Below, piece by piece: positions 1 through 13,621 of a stretch of DNA of 64,000 nucleotides. Below the pieces are notes generated by a model. The model was not told the DNA's origin. It made no database searches and worked only from the letters and a program-made list of their open reading frames with translations. Source of the stretch: Combretum micranthum (Eukaryota > Streptophyta > Magnoliopsida > Myrtales > Combretaceae); contig JAMXBD010000025.1 of the NCBI GenBank assembly GCA_024138025.1, positions 1,927,501 to 1,991,500 on the forward strand, read 5' to 3'. The position numbers and the translations under genes were made by a program. Every line of letters begins with the position of its first letter. Position 1 is the stretch's first letter.

Positions 1-983
1 ATACTTAATAATATTTATGAAAAAATATTTATGAAAAATATTAATCGTTATTAATTATGCTAATTTTTGAAAATTTAAAGGATTAAACAATGCACTTTGA
101 AAGTTGAGGGATGAATTCACACTTAATAAAAATTTAGAGGAATAGTTTGCAATTTTTTTTTATATTGTAAATATAATAGTTAAAATTGATAAATTTGTAA
201 CAATCATGTTTAGGTAGAAGTATTTTCAAAACATATGTCGTATTTTTATTAGTTGATAAAGAAATTTGAATAAAATTTGTTCCCCCAATTATGATAACCG
301 ACAAAAACACATTGAACAAAACAAAGGAACATAAGTTATGGAATCTAGTGCTTTTAGCACATGTAGTGACACCATGATAGTTTTATAAGCATGTCCATTT
401 TAGTTTTCTTCATCCTTATCCTGTTCCTAACTTTTTAAAAGGTAAATTTATGATGTCCTAAAACCGTTAAAAATTCTGGAAAGACCCAATACCATGTTCT
501 CTAAGTTCTTTTATTAATGATTTATATTGCCCATAATTGTTGGTGAGAAATCAAATATTAGAACACCCCACTCATTATATGCTGGTTTTTATTTAGAATT
601 GTATAATTCAATGGTAAAAATACCGATTTAGAATTGTATGATTAGGTGAAATTTAAATTTTTGTTTCCCAATTTTGCAAATATTATACTTGGTTGAATTT
701 TTACCCATGGGCTTTGTTATTTAAATTTGGTATCGTTAAATGTGATACTCATTGCAGCTTTGATAATCTCTTACTTTACACTCGATGAACATTATATTGC
801 TTTCTTTTATTATGTGTTGCGACACACTACTACTAAATGTACACAAATGATGAAAGCAACGCAAGTTAACAAGACGGTAATACTGATAAGTAAATGTTCA
901 ATTGCATATAATATTTAGTAAAATCAAATTATCAATATTCATGTATGAAATTTAAGCTTAATTTCTTTATATTTGCATTGCAG
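1..983 (+). other. Intron or 5' flank of the tetraspanin gene
   Basis: No tetraspanin-like coding sequence is visible upstream of the acceptor at 981-983 (CAG), so the 5' exon probably lies left of the window and this is intron. Positions about 60-160 hold short spaced phrases such as AAAGTTGAGGGATGAATT. The same style recurs at about 35050-35310, which suggests a fragment of a dispersed repeat. The short open frames here show no recognisable protein. Confidence 0.5.
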
Positions 984-1283
984 TCTGGATGTTGCAAGCC
1001 ACCAACAATGTGTGGATACAGTTATTTGAACCCAACATTATGGCAAAATCCAGTGAATCCAGGAGCAGACCCAGATTGTTATTTGTGGAACAACGACCAA
1101 ACCCAACTTTGCTACAATTGCAATGCCTGCAAGGCTGGTCTGTTGGGGAATTTAAGGAAAGAATGGAGGACAGCCAATGTTATATTAATTGTGGCAGTTG
1201 TAGTATTAATTTGGGTATATCTTATTGCTTGTAGTGCCTTTAAAAATGCACAAAAAGAGGACCTCTTTGGGCGTTCCAAATAG
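984..1283 (+). CDS. TET2: Tetraspanin, TET2-like, last exon (partial gene)
   Basis: This exon encodes 99 residues plus TAG. It holds the end of the large extracellular loop, the fourth membrane helix and a short cytoplasmic tail. Visible marks are the plant tetraspanin motif SGCCKPP, the GY.Y.NPTLW block, paired cysteines in LCYNCNACKAGLLGNLRKEW, and a hydrophobic helix at about residues 66-85 of the exon. The exon start is set by the acceptor TTGCATTGCAG at 973-983; the upstream ATG at 945 is intronic. Plant tetraspanins are four-helix membrane scaffolds organising plasma-membrane microdomains. The GNLRKEWR tail and the neighbouring CDA1 and EER5 genes favour TET2 over TET1, TET7, TET8 or TET9. 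The 5' exon is missing because the window begins inside the gene. Confidence 0.85.
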   Translation, partial: SGCCKPPTMCGYSYLNPTLWQNPVNPGADPDCYLWNNDQTQLCYNCNACKAGLLGNLRKEWRTANVILIVAVVVLIWVYLIACSAFKNAQKEDLFGRSK

Positions 1284-3607
1284 GGTTAGGGTTTGAAAGT
1301 TTGGAATTATGGTAGTGTCCAAAGAAACATCCTAGGACTTTGTCTTTTTGAGTTGGCTTTGTTTTGTCAACAAAACGCATATAGTCTTTCTTGCTCTTTT
1401 TTTATGAGGAATATAATCGCTTTAGTAATTATGCAATTCTTAGGCACTGCCATCTTCTTGTGGTTGTCAACTTCAATTCTTTGAGAGAGAGAGAGGGAGA
1501 TATAGAGAGAGAGGGAGAATATTTTATTTTATATTTTAAGAAAAGGGAGGAACACAAATTTAAAGGAAACCCTTTTTGTCTAAAGGTTTTTTCATGGTTG
1601 TTACTTTATAAGAGAGCTATTACATGGTGATGTGCAATTTCCACAAGAAGAAATACTATTGATGCCTAAAGTAATAATATTCATGTTACAACTCAACATA
1701 ATTTTGAGGACAAATAACCACAAATGCAAGCATAATGAATTGTGGTAGATATATATATATATATATATATATAATGACAAAATACGTTTTACTTAAACCA
1801 AAATACCAACTTGAACTGGACATATAATATAACTACTACTTATTATTGAAGTTGAGCTAAAATTACAATTTATAATTGATTTGGTTGAATTTTATTTATA
1901 TTTTTCTTTAAACTTGCTTGTGCGTTTAATCATGTATAAAGCACTTTGCATGTATTAGGAAATTGCAAGAGAAGTATATCATAGGGTTTTAAGAGTGGGT
2001 ATGAAGTTGTACCATTTACTATTACTAATAAAAATAGGTTCAAGAAATTGGAAATTCAAGCTTATCCAGTAAAATATAATGCACACCGTGGAATTTACCC
2101 AATCATTGATTATCCTACAAGTTTTAATGTTTTGAGATTTTGGATTCATATCATAGAATCAAAGCATGGATTTTAAGCCGACTTACAGGCTCAAGCTTCG
2201 ATCCGCCACTTACTTAAGTTGATATTTGGTAATAATGAAATCGATGTTGAGCTTAAACTTTTTGAATGGTTAATTAATTAAGTGAAGCTCGAATTTCTTT
2301 AGACTTGACCACCTTGTGAGTTAAATTTCTTAAATCCATCTTTGATTTACATTTGATATTTGTCGAGCGATTAGGCTTTATGTAACTTTGATTGATATGA
2401 ATGTTATTTTGGTCTTCTAAATAATTAAGTTTAAACAAGTTCAATTAAATAATACTTGAGCTTATTGAATAATATATCAAAAGCTCGAACTTTTAAGGTT
2501 TTGAATCTAGCTTGAACTAAATATTGTTTACTCGACTAGGTTTTAGTAGTCTTAAAATAAATTTACGCTGTCAAAGGATCTCACAACTTGTACCTACTAA
2601 CATGGGATTCTATAAAATCAAGCCACCTTAATAGTTTCAAAACAGACATAATCAAGAGGAGAAACTTGAGAAGTGGAAACCCATAAAACACCCATTATGT
2701 GCATAAATTAGATCAAATCATAGCAAGAAAGTACATTTTAATAAAAGCACCTTCCTTTCAACTTCTAACACATCATATTTTCTTGAAAATTATGCAACTG
2801 TTGATGTTGTTATATATATATAATATTAGAAGAGCTGGTATAGTTGTAAAAAAAATCCGATGTGTCATATGTTGAATAGAAGGTACTTCTAAATTAGATG
2901 CACTCGACCTATCATTTGTCTTGAAAGGACAAAGGGAAGTGGGGAGATAAAACTCATAAGCCCTTGGGAGTCCACATACCAAGAAGGGGGCTTGCAGAGT
3001 GAAAGCAGCCACAATCCCCTTTGCAGGAAAAGTTTTGTGCTTGCCCCAAATTTCCAAGAATCAGAATCTCACTTTTGAAGATAGACATAAGACTAAAAGG
3101 GCATCTATACTTTATGATTTATTCGCATACATGTCAAGCAACCTAGACTTCAAGATGAGATGCTAAAGGCATGATGCCCGAATATCCCTGCTTATGCGAC
3201 AATTGTCGGTTGCTCTGAGAATATTATTTGCTAAGTTGTTGGCATCCATGAACTCCCTATGGTTCTGGATTCAAGATTCTATCCTTAAGGGACTAGTCTT
3301 TGTTGTTATCTCCATTTCAAGTCTGTCTGCCCATGAGATGATTGATTGTAGTTGTTTCAAAAGGTTGTGTTTGAAGGAATGTAATAGGATAAGTACTCAA
3401 GTGCTGGAGGAAAATATTCGGAACATAATCTGCTAGACAAAACTTTCACATTCCAGATTTATAAAACAATAATAGGCTACCATCTCAAGGATATACACGA
3501 CTGCAAAAGCAGTTAAACTTTGAAAGACGAAGGTTCCTATTTTTTTTAAACTGATGAAGATTTGATGTTGTATCTTTAACCGCAGGAAAATGACGATTTT
3601 TATCTTC
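1284..3607. other. Intergenic, converging gene ends with simple repeats
   Basis: This lies between the stops of two convergent genes and probably includes both 3' UTRs. It holds a GA-rich tract at about 1482-1516 and an (AT)n microsatellite at about 1748-1773. From about 2160 to 2540 there is AGCTCGA/GAGCTT-rich sequence resembling the interior of the hAT derivative at 45735-46145. The open frames at 2773-3057 and 3194-3436 match no protein I recognise. Confidence 0.5.
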
Positions 3608-6600
3608 TTAAGCTGTAGCAACCTTTCTAGAATATACAACATACATGGGATCTGAGCGACCTGGGTTTGGAGAGATATCCACCGCCTGCAGGACAGTGAT
3701 CCACAAAGTTATGCAAAAGAAAGCTTAACAAATATGATATTACTAGCATCAGAAGCATTAGTAGTAAATGTAGTGATGGGGGTTTGGTAGGCTAATTTGA
3801 ATCAACTGGCAGTGCTGTTTCATTTAGGCATACTACTTAGAGAACAATGGTAATGTATGAATCTTAGAGATTCTGTTGGCAGAAAAAAATACTGCCAACA
3901 AATAACCTCACTTGATCTCCTCAAGTGAATAATCTTGCATTGTTCACACGTGCAAAGCACATCATGTTTTAAAATGGGAGAAAAACAGCTAAAATGGTTA
4001 GTGTACCGACCTTTGGAGGCTCAAATCCTCCCGCATAATGGAAGTAGGATCCGACAATCATTACATGGTCAGTATCACCAGTTGATGTCCATATTGAGAT
4101 TGCTTTAGTCCAAAAGCAACGATTGGAAAAGCTATTTCACATACATAATCCGCTCATCAGAAAGTGGCAGCAGATAAGACACATGAGATAAAAAAAAATA
4201 TGAATTCCAAGGAACTTGTAACATTGAAACTTCAAACTTCCAAGAAAATTACTTCCATAACAATCATTTTAATGATACTCAGAGGCTTAATTCAAGATTT
4301 TATAGGAGCAGAAGGTGCTCCAGCATTGGGGCTTCATTATCAATTTTTCTGGTTCAAAATATAGCGATGTTCCATGCATTTTCTCATCTTTGGCCATGCC
4401 TGAATTTAAATTCTTTAGCAGCTCATCAGTTAGTTGAGTTTCTTAAAGACATGAGATAATATGTGATTGGTATGAAATAATATGTAACAGGTTTGAAAAG
4501 GCTAAAAAAAATTTACCTCATTATTGCTTGGCCCCAGGCTTAAGAATCCGATTCATCTCCTTAAATACATCGAGAGGCTTCGTCAAATAGTCAACACTGA
4601 CCTGCAAAGAAAATATCTTTATTTACATATAGCTGCGAAAGAGATCAGGACTTCAAACATGCACTATTGCCCAGTAGCAGGAACAATGGGGGGACATGCT
4701 AAAGGATAGAAATGGTACATACAACATTAGTGATAACATCGAAGGAATTGTCTTCAAATGGAAGCTTAGGATTCACATTCAAGTCTTGCACAATGTACTC
4801 TGTCAATACCTGACAAAAAAGAAGCTGACAGTGATATAATTCACAAGACAAATGACTTAAGTAAAATATACATTAAAAGATTCCCGATTGAGGTGGCTAT
4901 CGGTCTGCCATGATCCTGAAACATGGTTGTCTCACCGGGTTCTGTCTAAGCTCCTCTTCATTCATTCCCATGCCTACTATTCTCTCTTGTTTGTATCCTT
5001 TTGGATAGTGGCTTACCTACATGTGTATTCAAAGAAGGATAATAACTGTAGTAGCACGCAAGAAACAGTAGGTTAGTTTGAAAACCAAAAAATGATATTA
5101 CCCAACTGCTACACATATCAAGGATGCTAACTCCAGGAGACTCGCTAGGAGGTAAAACCCTCGAATAGTATTTAGTAAGTGCAGCAATGGCAGGATCATC
5201 TATATGTGTCACAAAACGAGGATCCTCATAAAAAAACGAATCTGTAGACCTGCATGAAAGAGATGATTCATCATTGTGGGTAGATGCTAATGACTTCACA
5301 CAAGTCAGTCTGCAATTATCTTGTTTTCTTGAGATGAATATGCACAAATTGTTCTGTTTATCTGTTTAAGAGACAATAATTGTAATTCTAAGAAAGCAAG
5401 CACGGAACAATAATACATAAGGAGAAACCATATTGATATTGCGATATATATATATTTCAAAGGAGACAGTGCAAATGCTATTGCAATAAATTTTGAAGGA
5501 CCTATATATATGTATGTATATATATATTTGGACTTTTGAAGGACCTATATTGAGTACCTTGTTTCTTGACCATGAAGGCGGACTAATAGTCGCACAATAT
5601 ATATGTATGATCAATTCCAAGTATTTACAAGAAGGAAAAGAATATGAACACTAAGACAGGCTCGGTAAAACTGAACTGAAAATATTCATAAAAAAATTAA
5701 GGGAAGACATTCTCTAACTTCGTGAGACTTAAAGGTAATTTGATTCCTCTGTCTAAATGAGTAAACCAATTTTGTAATTTAGGCAACCTGGGAAAAAGCA
5801 AATGCATGTAGCTTTGCAAAACATAATAGATGCAGCGCCTTAATGTATGAATGATTAGCTTATGACAAGCTCATGCTAAATAAAGAGGACACAGAGAAAG
5901 ATTATAGCACTCATAAATGCAAAAACAACAAAAAAGGTTACTCATCAAAACGCTGGAAATCCTCCTCCTTAAAAGGGAATTGTTCAGGCCATTCCACATT
6001 CTCCAATACCTATAATGATCTCATTATGAACAAAGAAGAGCAGGTCAATGGGAAGAACACTTGAAAACAATAACATGAAGCAAGCAAAAGGAAAAAAAGT
6101 TAAATTTCTAGATTCTTATTTCTTCTCTTAGACCATGAGCCAATATAAATTTATGATTTTCTTTATTGCAAAGGGAAGTATTATATTAGCAGACAAAACA
6201 AACAGTACAAAAAATTAATGGGAGTGGATGTTGCGAGAATACAAGCAAGAGGAACTTGTTAATTTCTCAACATGTGTATGTGAAACACATTATTGATGTG
6301 TTCAAACTTCAGCTTTTTATCCGAGGCCTTCATGATTCGCAAACCCTAAACTATAGTCCTAAATTATAGTGGAATACATCATTTTCCTGGAAATCACTGG
6401 CGGCATCAATTGATGCATAATGGACAATATCCTCAATTTTATCAAATACACTACATCAATAATGTCTAAAGAAAGTTATCTCAGTTTTATATGTGCATGT
6501 CAACAGTGTCCTATTAGGAAAGTAGCCACAATCTGCATGAATGGCAGTAGAAGTTAAAAGCAATGAGATATTTTAAATATAGCCCATTAAACATTATCAC

Positions 6601-8443
6601 TTGTTTTGCACGACGTACTTGGCATGCCAATGTTACTCAGTTAGAGTTAATCAACAACATAACATAATAACAAAGTATCACCCAAGATCAAAATGTTATA
6701 TTAGCTGGCAGCCACCATAATATGCTGTCCTACTTTGAGGACAAGCCATGCTAAATAGACAGATGAAGGCAAAAGACAGGGTTGATATATGCACACGAAA
6801 TCCTCGCTACGACCCAGCACATGTTGGTTTAACCAATAAAGTTGGAAACTCCATGGTGTAGTTAGTCTACTCCTTACATAGGAAAGAGAACCTTACAGCT
6901 CCATTACTATGATCCAATCAATCATATTCCACTCTTCAAATTTCATTCCAACAATATTCAGTCATTCACAGCCCTGTGTTCACCAGGGGACTAACTTCTA
7001 GGAAAAATGCCCAATAAATCCATACAAGCCACAAATTATATATTAGACCAACTGCCAAATGACACAATAACAAGATTACCAAGAGAATTCATGAGAATGA
7101 GAATGCCATTATAACCAGAGACTGAACATAAACATCTTAGCAAGCAGCCAAATGGGTAAAATGCAATCCTACTTTCAGAACAAGTGGTGCTTAGGAAAGA
7201 TGAAAGCTTAAAACAGGGTTAATTTTTCTAATTTTCTTCACGCAATCCTCTTCATGGCTTAGGATATGTTGATACTGCTAATTCGCAATACTAAATGGCA
7301 TAATGATTCTACGTTACGCATAAGATACTCTAAAAACTACCACTAAATGGTGAGATGGAGATCATAAAGATATTAAGGAAAACAAATGACGGAATTTGGT
7401 ACTAGAGAAAAATAGTTTGTAGCGCAAACGATCCATATATCCAGCCTCCCCTAGTAGGAATGTTATAGTAACCTTCTTGCTAAACTCATTATTTTTAATT
7501 TTCATTTAAAGATATGTAACCCGATCCATCCCGTTACAGACCAGTATCTATACTGCTAGGCTATAACAACCTTAGCAGAATGCAAGTTCACATGATATTA
7601 ACAACCGTCCTCAGAAAACACTCTGCATGTTCATTTTGCTATAATTACAATTTCATTATAACCTTATTCTTTATAAAGAGATATTAAGCTATTACAGTGT
7701 GCAGTTGGGCGCAACCGTGATTCCACGAGAAATCCTACTCATTCTTTACTCAACTCAACGCTGAATTGTCCTTTTCCTATAATACCATAATTTAAATAAA
7801 AAATTAATAAATAAAATTCTATTACTGAATCAATTCCATTGCTGCCTTATTTATATAGCGAATTCAACCACCATGAACTCACATGAACCACAAAAGCACA
7901 AATTACACATTGAAACATAGAACCGTGTTACCCGACGAAATTTGGGGACCAAAAAAAGCAGAAAAAGGATGAAATTTCAAAGGACAGAAACAAAACTTAC
8001 AATCGTTCAACTATTAAAAAGAAAAAGACCCAAACTTTGTATTGACCCATGACCAAAAATCTGAACTTTGAAAATACCCAAAATGCAAAACACCCAAAAG
8101 ATGCACATAAGACCAAGTACAGCTACAACTAACAAAAGAAGCTGACCTTTTCAATGGAAGAAGAAGGTCTTGCAGAGGCAAGGAACGGCTTGCCACCAGA
8201 AGAGGTCATGAAATGAGCCCAAAATGTAGCACCAACACCTAGTACTAGTCTTCTAGGAAATCTATGAATCTTGGTCTTCCAGTTGTTTTTGCTGGTAATA
8301 TCATGAATAAAGGAATTATGAGAACGGCACTTACATCTAGCAACCGAAGTAGAAGAGTTCGTTGAAGAGGAGAAAAGAGTGCCACCCGCCAAAATGGGTG
8401 TCCTAGGAATTGCATGGTGTCTCAAATGAAGATAATTTGCCAT
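3608..8443 (-). CDS. Plastid SAM-dependent methyltransferase, eight exons, frameshift in exon 6
   Basis: I read the exons on the minus strand as 8443-8147, 6009-5942, 5249-5102, 5016-4936, 4809-4723, 4601-4517, 4131-4011 and 3685-3608, all with GT-AG introns and matching phases except at exon 6. The product would be about 321 residues. Residues 1-99 form a serine-rich transit-peptide-like N-terminus. The core has FVTHIDDPAIAALTKYY, the SAM-binding motif I ILDMCSSW (about 164-171), LPFEDNSFDVITNV (about 214-227) and LTKPLDVFKEM..ILKPG (about 233-250), as in the Methyltransferase-11 fold. The C-terminus is GRSDPMYVVYSRK. Exon 6 is one base short: after LKPG the frame meets TAA at 4523-4521. Adding one base to the C run at 4532-4535 would restore phase with intact exons 7 and 8. 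The substrate is unknown. It resembles Arabidopsis At4g29590. Confidence 0.85.
4532..4535 (-). other. Site of apparent 1-bp deletion in the methyltransferase
   Basis: The plus strand reads CCCC here (GGGG in the coding sense). Exon 6 is 85 nt, but the phases of exons 5 and 7 require 86. As written, the protein ends LKPGAKQ and loses its last 70 or so residues. Confidence 0.7.
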
Positions 8444-9471
8444 GTTTTAAGTTGGTACCAATGAATAAAATAGTACATCTGAATCATTTTATCATTGCAT
8501 ATATATTCGTATAAAGATTTGATAAATTACCTCAAATTTATTGCTCGTGTTTTTCAGTTTTCTTGAAATTTTACTTTTAAAACTTAGTTTAGAAATAAAA
8601 TTGCTATATATCATGATAATTTATTTTTATTTATTAAATTATTATCCAATTAACTTTAAAAAGAAGATGTAAACCTCCTTTAGTTTAAATAGTACAAATA
8701 TAAATAATTGGAGATAGTAGCTTTGAAAAAGATTTCACGTAGGATTAGGTTATCTTATTACATCTATCCATATATTATTTAATTTTAATAATTACATTCT
8801 ATAGAGAAGTATTAGATATTAAGATTAAACCAACCTAATATATAATTATGAATAGAAAATAGCAGGCATTGGATCTTTGTCTTTTAATTATTTAAATTTA
8901 GGTATAGTGAAATTCATACAAAAACTAAATAGCTAAAATTAAATTGTTATTAGATCTAGTAATTAAATATGGAATGATTATTGGTGATACCCAAGTAGCA
9001 TACGTGGAGGGATGTTCATTTCACGTTATCAGGCAGCTGAGCGTCTCTATCTGCCGTTAGGCCCGTTACCTTGTAGTTCTAGGTGGTTCCTACAATGCAG
9101 TAAACGAACTCAGTCCTTCGACCCAACAAAACGAAACAAAAACGAACTCAGTCCGTCTTTATTCAATAATTTACTTAGAAAGTGTAGATTTAGGGTCCTT
9201 CGTGACAGTGGTTACGCACACGTCACATGTATCTTGTGCTTGGCACATCACTTCAGAATGCTGCTGAGAAAATGACACTTGATAATGGATGGCTTGGAGA
9301 AAATAACAGGAGAGGAGAAACAGGCAGTCTCAGTGTCTCAAATGTACAAGTGAGAGATAAGGAAGTTTGAGTAGACCTCGCGTGTCAACCTTACAGTTCT
9401 TGAGCAATTGAAATAGAAATAATTTGAGTTGCTTTATTTGATCTTTCTAAATAGAACATTCTTTAAAGACT
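8444..9471. other. Methyltransferase promoter side and intergenic DNA
   Basis: Upstream of the minus-strand methyltransferase start (ATG at 8443-8441). The first 500 bases are very AT-rich. About 9000-9470 is less so and ends at the target-site duplication of the hAT element. The open frame at 9012-9275 has no recognisable product. Confidence 0.45.
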
Positions 9472-9479
9472 GTTGTTTG

Positions 9480-9490
9480 TAGGGATGCAA
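9480..9490 (+). repeat. hAT left terminal inverted repeat
   Basis: TAGGGATGCAA, preceded directly by the 8-bp duplication GTTGTTTG. Confidence 0.9.
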
Positions 9491-10016
9491 GCATAGGGTT
9501 TTTATAGGGTATCCGACTCGCCCAGCCCGATAAATACCCCATAGGGCTCTATAGAGTTTGGAACAGGTTTTGGGATTAATAATAAAACCTTATAGGATTT
9601 TGGAACGGATTTTGGGACAGATGTAAAACTCGTTGGGAACTCGAACCCATTAATATATATATATATATATATATATCAGACTTAATCTTTTGATTCTTCT
9701 GGCCATCCTGTAATCCTATTCTCATCCAATCACGTCAAAGGCAGCTTTTTTTTTCTTTTTGTTTTTATTAAATTATTAAAAGAAACAAAAAACCCTAAAT
9801 CCTTTGTCCTCACTCTCCAATCTCCTCTCCCTCTCATTCATCGCCGCACTCCTCAAAAGTCAGACCTAGTCCTCCACTCCTCCTCCCAAACCCAGCTTTT
9901 ATTTTCCTTCTGGCATCACAATCGTAGCTCAAGGACCGTCGGACGTCGCTTTTGCTTGGAACAACAAATAGATCTGCTGTTATTTTCCTTCTCGCAATCG
10001 TTGCTCGCGGATCTCG

Positions 10017-11082
10017 GTAATGCATGACTCTAACTGTTTTGTTTTCTTATATGCATGTCATATGAATTTATTTATCTTAATTTTGGTGAACTATTCGTGC
10101 ATTAAAAGAAGATGACTCTCTCTTTCCCAGATCTGGTGAAAATTGAATTGTTCTTTTTCGTAGATCGACAAACTTTTTTAAGGAAAAACTAACGGAGCCC
10201 AAGGATTGTTTGGTTTTCGCAATTCTTAAAATGCAGTTCTTACGATGTAGCTGATTGAAATTTGTTTAACAATAATCAATTCTTTTATAAGGAATAGATT
10301 AATTTAAAAAATTTATTTATTTGTAATAGGACAAATTAATTTAAAAATTTGGATCCATTGAACACCATCTATAAGAGCATCCCAACTTACTTTTACAAAA
10401 TATTTTTTAATAATTTTTTAACTATGTTAGTGTAAATAATACTTTATAAAATTTATCATCAATAAATTATGTAAATATGTAAAACAAGTATAATATATAT
10501 TATTGATATTTAATTTATTATCATTTAAAAATATAATTAATAAATTTAGTTTTGATAGTTCCGTGCTATATTGGCCATAGATCATTGGCATTTTCTTCAG
10601 AATATTTTAAGGAGCATAACAAAACACCAGGAAAACAAAAATAAATAAATTTACCTATGGTGCAAATGGGAAATATGGAACGGCTTTAATTTGGGAAAAA
10701 GAATTTGGCCTACCTAACGTGGATGTTATTCTGACGCAAGCCAAGTTAGAATTTTACTAAGAAAGATACTTAGGGTTTACAAATTTCGCCAACATCTTAG
10801 TCTTTCGGAATATAAGTTTCTAGTAATAGGACAAATTTTGTTCTTTTAAAATTTTGAAAAACTGTAAATGAGTCTGACTTCTTGAATCTTGTTGTTGGAA
10901 TGAAAACATGACAAGATATAATGCAATGATGATAATGAAGGGGACAAGACACCTAAAGTTCATGAAACAAAGACACACTTTAGTTAATTTAATATGAGAT
11001 AAAACTCTTGATATTTCCATTGATATATTGTTCTTTATTCCAATTCCATTGATATGATATTTAATATTATCCTTTCATGCAG
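10017..11082 (+). other. Probable 5'-UTR intron of the hAT transposase gene
   Basis: A donor (CTCG/GTAATG) at 10017 and an acceptor (TTTCATGCAG) at 11073-11082 would remove AT-rich sequence and place the ATG at 11094 twelve bases into the next exon. The sequence between shows no protein-like frame. Confidence 0.5.
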
Positions 11083-11093
11083 TTAATTTGAGT

Positions 11094-13200
11094 ATGGATG
11101 TGGATGAATATGAGATGAATATGGAGGAAAATGTCAATGATTTTGATCCTATGGAAAGCCCATCTCTACCACCTAGACCAAGAAAACCAACAATTACATC
11201 AGGCTCTCTTGTAGCAAGTAGCGCCAATCAGACAGAACCCAACAAGCGTAAGTTGACTTCTTCCGTATGGTCTGAGATGGTGAAGAAAACGATCGATGGG
11301 GAGGAAGTTGCAATTTGCAACCATTGTTCAAAAAGATTGAAAGCATAAGTAAAAATGGCACCAAGCACTTGCATAATCACTTAAAAAAGTGCATTCAAAG
11401 AAACAATCATGGAGACCTTAGACAATATCTCTTGTCAATGGAAAGAAACCGAAGTGAGAGTGACAGTAGTAGCTTGACAATAGGAAACTGGACTCTTAAT
11501 CAAGAAACTGCTAGGCAGAAACTTGCAAAGGCAATTGTTGTCCATGAGTATCCTATTTCAATAGTTGAGCATGAATATTTTAGAGAGTACATAGAGAGTA
11601 TTCAGCCTCTTATTCAGCATGTGAGTCGTACAACCATAAAGAAAGAAATCTTGAGCATTTATAATGTAGAAAGGGAAAATTTGAAGGTGCAACTGAAAGG
11701 GCTTAATTCTCGAGTGGCAATAACAACTGATATGTGGACTTCAAATCAGAAAAAGGGATACATGACTGTTACTGCACACTTCATTGACAACAACTAGAAA
11801 CTTCAAAGTCGACTCTTGAAGTAAGTCTCTATACTTGTATATATTCTATCTAATGTATATGAAAATTAGAATCTCTTTTAATTATTGTTACATTCATATG
11901 CAGTTTTTTGTATGTTCCAACTTCACATACAAATGAAAATCTTGCTGAGGGATTATTTGATTCATTGATGGCATAGAATCTAGATAGAAAAATTATCTAC
12001 TATCACTGTAGATAATTGTTCAACAAATGATGCAATGATTGCAACTCTGTTATTAAAGTTGCGAAAGGATGATTTGATTCTTCGTAGGAAGATAGGAAGA
12101 TATTGCATATGCGTTGTTGTGCGCATATTTTGAACTTAATTGTTAGAGATGGTGTGACTGTGATAGAAAGTGCAATAAAGAAGAGTCGTGATAGCGTCCA
12201 GTTTTTGTCAGCAACTCCATCACGAGTTGAGAAATTTGGGGAAGCTTGCAAGCGGTTAGATGTCTCATACAGTAGAAGGCTTTGTTTGGATTGCAAGACT
12301 CGATGGAATTCAACATATAACATGCTTCTTACTGCCACTGGATATAAAGAAGTCTTTTATAGAGTTCAACATTTGGATAGACATTATAAAAGTCTTCCTT
12401 CAAATGATGATTGGGAGTTGGCTGAAGAAATATGCAAAAAGTTGGCTATTTTTTATGAGGTATCTAACCTATTTTCAGGTACTAATTATCCGACTGCAAA
12501 TAATTATTTTTGGATAGTATATACAATTAGAAATGCATTGATTGAATGGAAGGATTCTCTTGATTTGAATATTAGTGTCATAGCTAAAAAGATGTTTGAA
12601 AAGTTTGAAAAATATTGGGGTGATGTTCATGTCATTATGGCTATATGTACTGTGTTGGATCCTCGCTTTAAGATGAAGGCGTGGATTTTGTGTTTCGTAA
12701 CGTTTTTGGAGTGAATGCTTCTAAAGAGATACAAAATGTCAAGGACACTGCTTATGAACTAATTCAAGAATATCAAGGTAGATCTAAATCTCGCCAAAGT
12801 AAGAGCTTAAATAGTAGATCTTCTCCAAATCCTTCAGGAGGTGGCAGTGGCAGTGGCACTAGTGCTCCAACTTCAACTGATCCTATTATGGAATGTTATT
12901 TAGAATATTTGAAAACTACCACCACTGATGTCCAGGTAAAGTCAGAGTTAGACCATTATTCAAAAGAACCTGTGGAGCCTTGGGTGGAAAACTTTAAGTT
13001 TGATATTCTTGAAGGGTGGAAAGTGAGTGTAATGAAATATCCTACGTTAGTAGAGGTAGCTAGAGATATACTAGCTATTCTTGTGTCCACAGTTGCATCT
13101 GAATCTGCATTTAGTACTGGCCGTCGAGTAATTAGTTCACATAGAAGTTGACTTAAAGCAGATACCATATAGGCATTGATATGTACTCAAAGTTGGATAG
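11094..13200 (+). pseudogene. hAT transposase (BED zinc finger, hAT dimerisation), broken
   Basis: Coding pieces run in order. 11094-11348: an acidic N-terminus, then the first half of a BED zinc finger (SVWSEMVKK..., CNHCSKRLKA). A frameshift follows, and 11341-11797 carries the second half (NGTKHLHNHLKKC) and the start of the catalytic region (TTDMWTSNQKKGYMTVTAHF). A likely 83-bp intron is at 11821-11903. 12103-12690 holds RCCAHILNLIVRDG, LDCKTRWNSTYNML and VLDPRFKM. 12690-13150 holds the C-terminal dimerisation domain (ELDHYSKEPVEPW, YPTLVEVARDILAILVSTVASESAFS). Stops replace expected tryptophans at 11795-11797 (TGG to TAG) and near 11976, and an arginine near 13149 (TGA). Several breaks fit C-to-T or G-to-A decay of methylated DNA. 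About 700 residues when intact, usual for plant Ac-like hAT. Confidence 0.92.
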
Positions 13201-13621
13201 TTCATAAATCAAGTGGTAAGAGACTAGTAAATTTATTTATTTATTTTTAAAAAAATGTTTTCACCATATATCTAATGTATTGGAAATGTTTTGCTTTTTT
13301 TTTTTTTTTTTGTAGGTATGAAGACAAATGAAGAAGAAGATGAAAATGAGTAGTGAAATCTATGAGGATTTTAAATTTGTATTGTAATTTGATGAGAGAT
13401 GCTTTTGCTTTGTCTAATTTTTATTTCACTTTAAAATTTGTATTGTGATTTGATAAATGTTGTGATGAACATTACATTCTCTTTAATTTGGTTTCCTAAG
13501 ACACTTTTGATTTTCTTCCATGAAAATGGTATTTTATAAAGAGGATTGTATAAGTAATGATAAGAGTTTTTTCTTAGCTTGTGAAGTAGGAAAATATTGG
13601 AAATAGAAAAAGATGAAAAAA

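Noticed and set aside
945..983. ATG at 945 as the start of a 112-residue protein
   Set aside because: The residues before SGCC are unlike tetraspanin and a splice acceptor sits exactly at 981-983, so the first 13 codons are intron.
5873..6064. 63-codon plus-strand frame
   Set aside because: Antisense across exon 2 of the methyltransferase.
9834..10025. 63-codon minus-strand frame in the hAT element
   Set aside because: Antisense to the probable 5'-UTR exon of the transposase gene; no known protein.
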